This document shows positions 1 to 4,934 of a DNA stretch of 5,415 nt, one piece after another (position 1 is the first letter of the stretch; each line of letters begins with the position of its first letter). Made by a program: the position numbers and the translations under genes. This DNA is from Thermoproteota archaeon. GTDB taxonomy: Archaea; Thermoproteota; Methanomethylicia; Methanomethylicales; Methanomethylicaceae. The stretch is from contig QNVH01000002.1 in assembly GCA_004347955.1 (NCBI GenBank), positions 13,832 through 19,246 of the forward strand. The letters are read 5' to 3'. Below the pieces are notes generated by a model that saw nothing but the letters and a program-made list of their open reading frames with translations, did no database searches and was not told where the DNA came from.

Positions 1-329
1 AGGACTATCAGCTTGACCCCATTGTCGATCCAAGAGTATGGTGCTCCTGCTTGGTTCACGCCAAACTGGCACATCGCCCCTGGTATCAGCGGTATGAGGC
101 TCTCGTTGGTAACCCAAAAAAGTATGCTGGCGACTATCCTGGTTATTAGGACCACCCATACCACTGTGGAGAGTAGGTAGTACTGCTTCTCCAGTCCGTA
201 CCTCTCCTCAAGGGAAGCCTTTGATATCTTTTTGCTTATGTTGTATGCCTTCGGGACCGTATAGATCATGAGTGCAAGGCCGAATACCCCTAGTATGACC
301 ATCACAGCGGTCAGGGGGGTCCATATCAT
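1..329 (-). CDS. Multi-pass membrane protein of unknown family, 3' end beyond window
   Basis: The first 109 residues of a minus-strand membrane protein are visible; the rest lies left of base 1. The start is ATG at 329-327, preceded by a good Shine-Dalgarno site (GAGGTG, 342-337) at 7-base spacing. Hydrophobic segments lie at about residues 5-24 and 50-73, separated by a basic, probably cytoplasmic stretch rich in Lys/Glu/Tyr (29-49). After the second segment comes a Pro/Gly-bounded loop with the motif PGAMCQFGV (residues 83-91) holding the only cysteine seen, then a region that appears to enter another hydrophobic segment at the edge. It begins 4 bases after the NosL-like gene ends, so the two are surely co-transcribed. 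I do not recognise the family. The cysteine motif beside a NosL-like protein suggests, by inference only, a role in metal or thiol handling at the membrane. Confidence 0.8.
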   Translation of the reverse strand, partial: MIWTPLTAVMVILGVFGLALMIYTVPKAYNISKKISKASLEERYGLEKQYYLLSTVVWVVLITRIVASILFWVTNESLIPLIPGAMCQFGVNQAGAPYSWIDNGVKLIV

Positions 330-333
330 CTTG

Positions 334-1025
334 TCACACCTCTTTTCCTGGCTTTGTCGGGGCTGGTGGCACCTGCGCCGGCTTCGGAGGGGGTACCCCT
401 AGCTTCTTCCATGCCAATATGCCTATAATCAGGACCACCACTCCGATGACAACTATGCTTCCGAGGAAGGCCGCTGATGGCGGAACGTATTGGATGCCAA
501 TCTGCTTGAGACCCGGTAATGCCTGCGCCACGGTGAGCACCGGCGTGCCTTGAGGCAGCTCGTTCTTGAAGACCGCCAACGGTTATCTCGGTTCCAGCCA
601 TACTGGAGCAGTAGGGCGGCAGAGGTCTCGTTTATCGCGATCCTGTTGTTAGCGCAGCTCTTCACCACCTTTGAGCCGAGGAGTATCCTCGCGGTATCTG
701 GGGTCACGCTCACAACTGATCCATTTCTTATCTCAATCACGATCTTCGGCGCAGAGGTCCCGTACCAGCTGTCTAAAGCCTCTATGTGCACGTTGGGGTG
801 GGCCACTACAGACCTCAGCATGCATCCAGGGCAGCACGTCCACACCCTCTGGTTCGTGTCCAGATCTATCATCTTTATGTTTGCGTCCATCTCCGGGGTT
901 ATGATCATGCCGCAGGCCTCGCACCTCGGAGTCCCGTAGTATGTGTAGTAGTAATAGCCGCCTGTACCAATCAGGAGCAATGCAACAACCACGAACACCC
1001 CTACCATTATGTATCTTCCCTTCAT
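334..1025 (-). CDS. NosL-like membrane-anchored copper protein, frameshifted
   Basis: NosL-family proteins are membrane-tethered Cu(I)-binding accessory proteins. The start is ATG at 1025, chosen over GTG at 1034 because AGGTG (1036-1032) sits 6 bases ahead of it. Seen: an N-terminal membrane anchor (residues 6-22), a tyrosine-rich linker, CEACGM (35-40), CCPGCM (64-69) and a lone Cys 124 in KSCANNRI. The reading frame then runs into Arg/Ser/Trp-rich sequence ending at 453, typical of wrong-frame translation. Moving back one base near 582 (equivalent to AACCG being AACCCG) continues as PLAVFKNELPQGTPVL, a second membrane segment (about 187-206) and a Pro-rich tail ending in TGA at 336-334. 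The repaired protein is 230 residues. Family assignment rests on CxxCGM, the CxxCM-type motif and anchor. The C-terminal membrane segment and tail are unlike a minimal NosL. It is first in the minus-strand unit, divergent from an ABC operon. Confidence 0.72.
337..342 (-). promoter_or_regulatory. Ribosome binding site of the leftmost membrane protein gene
   Basis: On the minus strand the hexamer reads GAGGTG, 7 bases ahead of the ATG at 329. It overlaps the last codons of the NosL-like gene, supporting translation of the two genes from one message and fixing the ATG start. Confidence 0.6.
579..585 (-). other. Apparent one-base deletion (frameshift site) in the NosL-like gene
   Basis: On the minus strand the sequence reads TAACCGTTGG. 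The upstream frame gives ...YGWNRDN then RWRSSR. The downstream good frame has TAA at 585-583, so the switch must occur after it. Adding one C to the CC pair at 582-581 gives N-P-L-A-V and joins both good halves. TTG at 579 could also be read as a start for an independent 81-residue membrane protein, but no Shine-Dalgarno site precedes it and that would require a 127-base overlap of the two genes. Confidence 0.65.
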
Positions 1026-1031
1026 AAATCG

Positions 1032-1036
1032 CACCT
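1032..1036 (-). promoter_or_regulatory. Ribosome binding site of the NosL-like gene
   Basis: AGGTG on the minus strand lies 6 bases ahead of ATG 1025. The alternative GTG start at 1034 lies inside this site, which is why the ATG was preferred. Confidence 0.55.
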
Positions 1037-1058
1037 GTGTTATACTTCAAAGCAAAAG

Positions 1059-1067
1059 TCATAAACG
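1059..1067 (-). promoter_or_regulatory. Candidate TATA box for the minus-strand unit
   Basis: The minus strand reads CGTTTATGA here. Archaeal transcription usually begins about 25 bases beyond the TATA centre, which would put the start near 1037, just ahead of the AGGTG site. An alternative box is TTATAA at 1084-1089, which would start transcription near 1060. The call rests on base composition and spacing only. Confidence 0.35.
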
Positions 1068-1075
1068 TTGTGGAA

Positions 1076-1094
1076 TTGAATTCTTATAATTCAA
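1076..1094. promoter_or_regulatory. Perfect 7-bp inverted repeat in divergent promoter region, candidate operator
   Basis: TTGAATT (1076-1082) and its exact reverse complement AATTCAA (1088-1094) flank the five bases CTTAT. The repeat lies between the candidate TATA boxes of the divergent NosL-like and exported-protein/ABC units and itself contains TTATAA. Its size and symmetry suit a dimeric helix-turn-helix regulator able to control both directions at once. AT-richness makes some chance symmetry possible, and the regulator is not in the window. Confidence 0.4.
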
Positions 1095-1107
1095 ACCGGA
1101 GGACACA

Positions 1108-1116
1108 TATTTATTA
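1108..1116 (+). promoter_or_regulatory. Candidate TATA box for the exported-protein/ABC operon
   Basis: TATTTATTA is followed by the first possible start codon (TTG 1138) about 26 bases beyond its centre, the usual archaeal distance to the transcription start. This suggests a leaderless message beginning at or next to the TTG. No strong Shine-Dalgarno site precedes 1138, which agrees. TTATAA at 1084-1089 is an alternative that would give a leader of about 25 bases. Confidence 0.4.
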
Positions 1117-1137
1117 GATTCCACCCCAAATTAGTGG

Positions 1138-1624
1138 TTGATAAAATTGAGAGGTATCACACATCCCTTCAGGATCATGCTGCTCGTGACCACCATATCC
1201 GTATTTGGCATCTCTGCGGTGGTGGGAGTATTCCTTTACGCTCATCCATATTTCAACCCCTTCCAGAAGACGCCTCCCCCGCGGGTGGATAGACGAGAAC
1301 ACCTATGTCTCAAACAACTTCACTATAAGGAGTGGAGAGACCTTCAAAGACATATTTCAGTACAGTGGTGCGGGTGGGCAATCAATAATGATCCTTGGCA
1401 TTCAGCCTTTGAGTGTTGAGAGTAAGGGCAACATATTCGTAAAATTCAACGGGATACCTCTGGGCGAAACATGGATAGAAACCACACAGGTAGTAAACAC
1501 CTCCATTGCCTCGTGCTGCTTTGTGACACTTATCCAGGCTGGAGTGGACAACGTTGTGGAATTGACCTCCTATGGCTATGAAGGTAAGTTCAGATACCTT
1601 GTGATAATCCCAACGAAAAAATAG
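1138..1624 (+). CDS. Small membrane-anchored exported protein of unknown function, frameshifted
   Basis: First gene of the plus-strand operon. TTG 1138 is the earliest start, since TAG lies in frame at 1132-1134. The N-terminus has a basic end (MIKLRG, with Arg 12) and one hydrophobic helix (about residues 13-34), a signal anchor or signal peptide. That frame, after FNPFQKTPP, degenerates and stops at 1417-1419. Skipping one base of the C-run 1276-1280 continues as RGWIDENTYVSNN and runs to TAG at 1622-1624, giving a 161-residue protein. The outer part (about 35-161) is rich in Val, Ile, Thr, Gly and Asn with alternating hydrophobic residues, suggesting a beta-sandwich. It has a vicinal Cys pair in IASCCFV and two Asn-X-Ser/Thr sequons (NFT, NTS). 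I do not recognise the family. Position ahead of an FtsX-type ABC pair suggests an extracytoplasmic partner or substrate of that transporter, by inference. Confidence 0.65.
1276..1280 (+). other. Apparent one-base insertion (frameshift site) in a C5 run
   Basis: Five consecutive C bases fall exactly where the membrane-anchor frame and the beta-rich domain frame must join. Read as four, the codons become CCT CCC CGC GGG TGG (P-P-R-G-W) and one frame stays open from 1138 to 1624. A homopolymer overcall is the simplest explanation. CCC-C is also known as a +1 slippery context for prolyl-tRNA, so recoding is not wholly excluded. Confidence 0.65.
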
Positions 1625-1630
1625 GGAGGA
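1625..1630 (+). promoter_or_regulatory. Ribosome binding site of the second exported-protein gene
   Basis: GGAGGA lies 6 bases ahead of ATG 1637 and directly follows the stop of the first operon gene, so it fixes the start at 1637. Confidence 0.6.
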
Positions 1631-1636
1631 CAAAAC

Positions 1637-1960
1637 ATGAAAAAGATCTGCCTAATGCCGATTATGGCAATAGTCTTAACCTCCGCCCTAATGATCATAT
1701 GTATAACCAATCAGACATCCTGGCAGTACCGGGAATATTACAAGGAAATTAGACATACCATTGGTCTGCCCAGCATAGCCATCGGGACGAACTACGAGGG
1801 CACCCGAAACCCTCTTTTGGAGGTTTTTGTCCGCTCCCTTTACGACGTGCCTGGAGGGTACGATTATGTCGTGCCTTCGAGCTTCATAGATACTCCGTTG
1901 AAGTTGAGGGAATACCATGAAAGCGTGCCGGGGTTCAACATGACAATAAGGAGGGGCTGA
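1637..1960 (+). CDS. Small exported or membrane-anchored protein, unknown family
   Basis: This is an intact 107-residue protein starting at ATG 1637 behind GGAGGA, 12 bases after the preceding gene. It has a basic N-terminus (MKK), one hydrophobic segment at about residues 6-24 acting as signal peptide or anchor, and an outer domain of about 80 residues. That domain is dense in Tyr, Pro and Gly, with stretches that look conserved, such as GTRNPLLEV (55-63) and GGYDYVVPSSF (73-83). Cysteines occur only in or beside the membrane segment (5 and 22), so the outer part offers no Cys metal site. Two Asn-X-Ser/Thr sequons (NQT, NMT) are present. I do not recognise the family. It is sandwiched between another exported protein and an FtsX-type permease whose start is 1 base after its stop, implying a shared complex or pathway, perhaps as an accessory to the transporter. 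Confidence 0.72.
   Translation: MKKICLMPIMAIVLTSALMIICITNQTSWQYREYYKEIRHTIGLPSIAIGTNYEGTRNPLLEVFVRSLYDVPGGYDYVVPSSFIDTPLKLREYHESVPGFNMTIRRG
1948..1956 (+). promoter_or_regulatory. Ribosome binding site fixing the TTG start of the permease
   Basis: AAGGAGGGG ends 5 bases ahead of TTG 1962. It lies inside the last codons of the preceding gene and justifies a TTG rather than a later ATG start. Confidence 0.65.
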
Positions 1961-1961
1961 A

Positions 1962-3149
1962 TTGATCAAGAAGCACAGAAACCTGCTACGTTATTCTTTT
2001 GACTGCCTAAGCAGATACAGGATGAGGACCGCAGTAATAGTAGTGACTTTCCTTATAGCCACTACGATGGTTTCTGCAGTACTTTTCACTAAGGAGGGGT
2101 TGGAGAGAGAGGCAGAAATCAGCGTCAAGATGGCTCCCGACCTCACAGTCCAGTACCTCAAGGCAGGGCGGGTGGAGCTCATCCCCATTGACTATGCGGA
2201 TACCATCGCGAAAGTAGAAGGTGTGAAGTCAGTAGTTCCTAGGATATGGGGGTATGCCGGAATATCCACTTACACATTCACTGTTATTGGTCTTGAGACC
2301 TCGTCCATTCCTACATACACAACCTTTGGAAGTATAGAGAGTGGGCGCTTTCTCACACCAGAGGATGCCGGAAAGGGGAACATCGTCATTGGCAAACTCA
2401 TAGCAGGTCTTTTGAATGTAAAGGTCGGGGACGACATAATTCTGCTGAGCGAGTCTGTGGAGGCCAACAAATTCCATGTAGTGGGTCTATTCTCAGACGC
2501 GTCGTCCATATACACCGCAGATATGATAGTAATGTCAATAGAAGATGCCAGAAAGTTCTTCAGAATGCCAGATGGCTATGTCACGGATTTTGCAGTTTAT
2601 GTAGAGGATTACGAGCAACCGGCAAATGTCGCTGCCAAGATGTCGTTCATGCCGAACGTGAGGATACTTGACCAGGACCTCCTGCTGCGGGGTTACAAAG
2701 CTGCCTATGGTGCCAGGGGTGGGATCTTTGTTACGCTGTGGACAATTTTACTGGTTGGAGCAGCGCTTGTCGCCTTCAGCCAGGCAGTTGTTGTAGGCCA
2801 CGAATCAAAGTTTGAGGTAGGGCTCCTGAAGACCTTCGGTTTCTCCACACTCGACATTATAGAAGTGAGGCTTGTGGAGAGCCTTGTGCTAGGCTTCTTT
2901 GCAACTTCCCTTGGCATGGTCCTTGGGTATGTATACGCAGCCTATTTAAACGCGCCCGGCCTGGTTGACATTCTGCTTGGGTGGGCCTTCCTCCCCAGGG
3001 AATTCAGACTTCCCGTTTACGTCAGTTGGTCCTCTGTATTCTCCATATACGCCGTGACTGTTCTCCCCCTGTTGATAACCACAGTTGTCCCTGCTTGGCT
3101 AAATGCCATCACAGATCCTGAACTTGCTATGAGGAGGGCTGCCGCATGA
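1962..3149 (+). CDS. FtsX/MacB-type ABC transporter permease
   Basis: The 395-residue protein has the type VII ABC layout: one membrane helix (about 22-43), a large extracytoplasmic domain of about 205 residues matching a MacB periplasmic core, then three helices (about 254-279, 304-328, 358-382). The family hallmark is visible after helix 2: HESKFEVGLLKTFGFSTLDI (280-299), the cytoplasmic stretch contacting the ATPase, and PAWLNAITDPELAMR (377-391) closes the protein as in many MacB/LolC homologues. Family members work as dimers, coupling ATP use to movement of an outer domain rather than classical substrate passage; typical jobs are lipoprotein release, efflux assistance or enzyme activation. 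Substrate is unknown. There is one permease gene, so a homodimer is expected. TTG 1962 is set by a strong Shine-Dalgarno site. Its stop overlaps the ATPase start (ATGA). Confidence 0.92.
   Translation: MIKKHRNLLRYSFDCLSRYRMRTAVIVVTFLIATTMVSAVLFTKEGLEREAEISVKMAPDLTVQYLKAGRVELIPIDYADTIAKVEGVKSVVPRIWGYAGISTYTFTVIGLETSSIPTYTTFGSIESGRFLTPEDAGKGNIVIGKLIAGLLNVKVGDDIILLSESVEANKFHVVGLFSDASSIYTADMIVMSIEDARKFFRMPDGYVTDFAVYVEDYEQPANVAAKMSFMPNVRILDQDLLLRGYKAAYGARGGIFVTLWTILLVGAALVAFSQAVVVGHESKFEVGLLKTFGFSTLDIIEVRLVESLVLGFFATSLGMVLGYVYAAYLNAPGLVDILLGWAFLPREFRLPVYVSWSSVFSIYAVTVLPLLITTVVPAWLNAITDPELAMRRAAA
3131..3138 (+). promoter_or_regulatory. Ribosome binding site of the ABC ATPase gene
   Basis: GAGGAGGG ends 7 bases ahead of ATG 3146, inside the permease coding end. 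Together with the ATGA stop/start overlap it indicates tight translational coupling of permease and ATPase. Confidence 0.6.
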
Positions 3150-3817
3150 TAGAGCTCCGCCAAATAACAAAGATCTACAACAAAGGAAAGTTCAACGAGG
3201 TTGTGGCTGTTCAGGACGTGAGCCTTAAGATAGAAGACGGCAAGATAGTAGTGCTGACTGGTCCAAGTGGCTGCGGCAAGACCACTCTCCTAAGTATAAT
3301 GGGCTTGATTTTGACCCCGACCTCAGGCGAGATCCTCTACGACGGCGAACCAGTCTTAGAATCCTCTGATTATTGGAAGACAAACTTCAGGAAGGAGAAC
3401 TTTGGCTTTGTATTTCAGCACATAAACCTCCTGCCCCAATACACCGCCTTGGAAAACATACTTCTCCCCCTCTATGCCAAGGACACTGATCCCGGAGACT
3501 TTATGGATAGGGCTGTCGAGTTGCTCTCTAAGCTGGGCGTTATTGAGAGGGCAAACCACCTCGTTGAGCAGCTCTCTGGTGGTGAGCAGCAGAGGGTGGC
3601 ATTTGTCAGGGCCTTAATTAAGGATCCGAAGTACCTGTTTGCCGATGAGCCGACGGTCTTCGTTGATGAGGATACCTCTAGAATAATATACCGGCTACTT
3701 CAGGACCTCAGAGATAAAGGGAAGACTATAGTTGTGTCGACCCATGATCCAGAGTTAATAAAGATAGCCGACGAAGTACACAGGATGGACAGAGGAAGAC
3801 TAGTGCAGACCAAGTAG
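3146..3817 (+). CDS. LolD/MacB-type ABC transporter ATP-binding protein
   Basis: This 223-residue nucleotide-binding subunit is the motor for the FtsX-type permease just upstream; it would dimerise on the cytoplasmic face. All core motifs are present: Walker A GPSGCGKTT (39-47), Q-loop FVFQHINLLP (Q91), signature LSGGEQQR (143-150), Walker B YLFADEPT (163-170, catalytic Glu168) and H-loop STHD (His200). Length and the signature LSGGEQQRVAFVRAL fit the LolD/MacB/FtsE clade. The D-loop region after Walker B reads VFVDEDTS where most relatives have GNLD followed by a short polar stretch, so the usual Leu-Asp is Val-Asp. The gene begins by ATGA overlap with the permease and is last in the operon; its TAG is followed by a 130-base gap before cbiM. 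Confidence 0.94.
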   Translation: MIELRQITKIYNKGKFNEVVAVQDVSLKIEDGKIVVLTGPSGCGKTTLLSIMGLILTPTSGEILYDGEPVLESSDYWKTNFRKENFGFVFQHINLLPQYTALENILLPLYAKDTDPGDFMDRAVELLSKLGVIERANHLVEQLSGGEQQRVAFVRALIKDPKYLFADEPTVFVDEDTSRIIYRLLQDLRDKGKTIVVSTHDPELIKIADEVHRMDRGRLVQTK

Positions 3818-3832
3818 CTCACTTCGTCATAA

Positions 3833-3843
3833 TTACTTTGTAA
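3833..3843. repeat. Short inverted repeat TTAC-N3-GTAA after the ABC operon
   Basis: TTAC (3833-3836), TTT and GTAA (3840-3843) form a perfect four-base-arm palindrome. It carries the same TTAC/GTAA element as the repeat at 3901-3915. Arms this short are weak evidence by themselves. Confidence 0.2.
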
Positions 3844-3885
3844 AATCAAAGGCGAAGGACAAAAGTCATCCGTTTGAATGCCTGA

Positions 3886-3901
3886 TCCAAAAGTTTTAAT
3901 A
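3886..3901 (+). promoter_or_regulatory. Archaeal BRE/TATA promoter of the cbiM operon
   Basis: TCCAAAAG followed directly by TTTTAATA resembles a purine-rich TFB-recognition element joined to a TATA box. Transcription would begin about 25 bases beyond the TATA centre, near 3922-3925, leaving a leader of roughly 25 bases before ATG 3948. The sequence just ahead of the ATG (GAGTGG, 3935-3940) is a weak Shine-Dalgarno site. Confidence 0.5.
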
Positions 3902-3915
3902 GTAATATTTTTACT
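3901..3915. promoter_or_regulatory. Inverted repeat AGTAA-N5-TTACT at the cbiM promoter, candidate operator
   Basis: AGTAA (3901-3905) and TTACT (3911-3915) are exact reverse complements around TATTT. The repeat abuts the TATA-like box and precedes the expected transcription start, where a bound repressor would block initiation. AAGTAA recurs at 3920-3925. A metal-responsive regulator would suit a cobalt/nickel importer, but the AT-rich setting makes chance symmetry likely. Confidence 0.3.
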
Positions 3916-3947
3916 TAAAGAAGTAACACTAAAAGAGTGGAAATCTT

Positions 3948-4651
3948 ATGCACATTCCTGATGGCTTCCTGAGTCCGAGATGATCTTAGTCACCTATGTC
4001 ATCACCGCGATCTTTTGGGTCGTCTCGTTCAGGAGGGTCAAGTTCGAGCTGGACGAGAGGATGGTGCCGCTTATGGCGCTGCTCACTGCGCTCTTCTTTG
4101 CTGCCCAGATGATGAACTATCCGGTGATCGGGGGGACTACAGCGCACCTCCTAGGCGGTGCCTCTCTGGGGATACTGCTGGGACCATCAACGGGAGTAAT
4201 CTCAATGACTATCATCCTCCTGCTCCAGTGCCTGCTCTTTGGGGACGGAGGGATAACGGCCCTGGGGGCTAACGTCCTGAATATGGGCGTGGCAGGAGTT
4301 ATAATTCCATACATCTTGTTCGTCCTCATAATCCGGGCTACAAAAGGTAAGAGGCTTTTTCTTGGTGCATTTGTAGGTGGGTTTGTGGGAGACGTTGTGG
4401 CTGCCATCTTAGCGGGGCTAGAGCTGGGACTTTCAGTTCCAACATTTCTATACGGGATCTCAATATCGGTCCCGGCTATGGCAATTCACCATTCCATAAT
4501 AGGTATTGCTGAAGGTCTGGTAACCGGGGCGTTGTTGAAACTTCTAATCAGCGCGAAGCCTGAAGTGCTGAGCATAAGCCCCACCTTCAAGTCCCTGTCG
4601 TTGGAGCTGAGAGCGGTTAAGGAAGGAGGTCTAGCTATTGAAAAATCTTGA
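3948..4651 (+). CDS. cbiM: CbiM-type cobalt/nickel ECF transporter substrate-binding membrane subunit, frameshifted
   Basis: CbiM/NikM is the substrate-specific membrane component of group I ECF importers for Co(II) or Ni(II). The ATG at 3948 opens with MHIPDGFLSP, the invariant family N-terminus whose His2 is a metal ligand, but meets TGA at 3981-3983. The remainder is open from ATG 3980 in the frame one base back and ends at 4651. One added C or G near 3975-3979 gives MHIPDGFLSPEMIL and a 234-residue protein of normal family length. In that model the histidine of GGTTAHLLGG is residue 67, matching the second ligand known in NikM2. Other family stretches are LDERMVPLMA, CLLFGDGGITALGANVLNMG and SVPAMAIHHSIIGIAEG. 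About six or seven hydrophobic helices are seen. Cobalt versus nickel cannot be decided. The 3' end overlaps the next gene by 14 bases. Confidence 0.9.
3975..3979 (+). other. Apparent one-base deletion (frameshift site) near the cbiM N-terminus
   Basis: The bases CCGAG join the frame of MHIPDGFLSP to the frame of the rest of CbiM only if one C or G is added (CCGGAG or CCCGAG, both giving Pro-Glu). As written, a ribosome starting at 3948 would make an 11-residue peptide whose TGA overlaps ATG 3980 as ATGA. Confidence 0.75.
4623..4630 (+). promoter_or_regulatory. Strong ribosome binding site fixing the TTG start of the CbiN-like gene
   Basis: AAGGAGGT is a near-perfect Shine-Dalgarno sequence 7 bases ahead of TTG 4638, located inside the end of cbiM. 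It supports the overlapping TTG start. Confidence 0.65.
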
Positions 4652-4934
4652 CAGAAGTGTAATTTACGGACTGATAATTGCACTCGTTTTTGTCGCAATT
4701 GGAACTTTTTTCCTCTACGAATCCAATGAGACACTCGATATGGTGGCGGAGCATCTAGGATTCGTGGGTGAAAATATCATTGCATCGCCCTTCCCAGAGT
4801 ACACAATTCCAGGATTCGACAATGTGTGGGCTTCACTCGCACTAGGAATGATCTCCACTATAATCATATTCGCAGTAGCATACGGCATTGGAAAGTTGAT
4901 AGCGAAAATCCGCACAAAGAGTGTGGCATCTTGA
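4638..4934 (+). CDS. PDGLE/CbiN-like small membrane subunit of cobalt/nickel ECF transporter
   Basis: This 98-residue protein has two hydrophobic helices (about 8-27 and 65-87) joined by an extracytoplasmic loop. The loop contains ETLDMVAEHLGF (31-42) and ASPFPEYTIPGF (49-60), resembling the PDGLE-domain pattern (PDGLE followed by a VAE-LGF stretch, then a pro-rich SP-P-Y-PG stretch) of CbiN/NikN-type accessory subunits. Those subunits sit against CbiM and help load metal. The PDGLE core itself is degenerate here (roughly SNETLD). The start is TTG 4638, set by AAGGAGGT; it overlaps cbiM by 14 bases. Its TGA overlaps the TTG of cbiQ. Order M-N-Q matches group I ECF operons. The family call rests on layout, loop pattern and neighbours. 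Confidence 0.82.
   Translation: MKNLDRSVIYGLIIALVFVAIGTFFLYESNETLDMVAEHLGFVGENIIASPFPEYTIPGFDNVWASLALGMISTIIIFAVAYGIGKLIAKIRTKSVAS

Noticed and set aside
326..601. Third minus-strand frame beginning MAGTEITV
   Set aside because: Only the first few residues look protein-like; the rest is His/Gly/Arg-rich. A single-base repair joins the other two frames directly, so this frame is not needed.
550..939. Plus-strand open frame of 129 codons with hydrophobic stretches
   Set aside because: It lies antisense to the NosL-like gene, whose cysteine motifs and anchor are clear; there is no promoter or convincing ribosome site, and the product looks like nothing coherent.
1205..1279. ATG 1205 as start of the first exported protein
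   Set aside because: The residues from this ATG to the C-run (MASLRWWEYS...) are an out-of-frame reading of the signal-anchor helix, no Shine-Dalgarno site precedes it, and it would remove the export signal.
3822..3857. Possible terminator hairpin CTTCG...CGAAG after the ABC operon
   Set aside because: Five-base arms with a 26-base loop and no following T-run; the only T-rich stretch (3908-3912) lies in the cbiM promoter and leader.
3818..3947. Cobalamin riboswitch or NikR-type operator ahead of cbiM
   Set aside because: The gap is too short for the riboswitch, shows none of its conserved core, and the GTATGA-type NikR half-sites are absent.
3948..3983. MHIPDGFLSPR as a genuine leader peptide coupled by ATGA to a shorter CbiM
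   Set aside because: The peptide is precisely the conserved CbiM N-terminus needed for metal binding, so a lost base is far more likely than an independent regulatory peptide.
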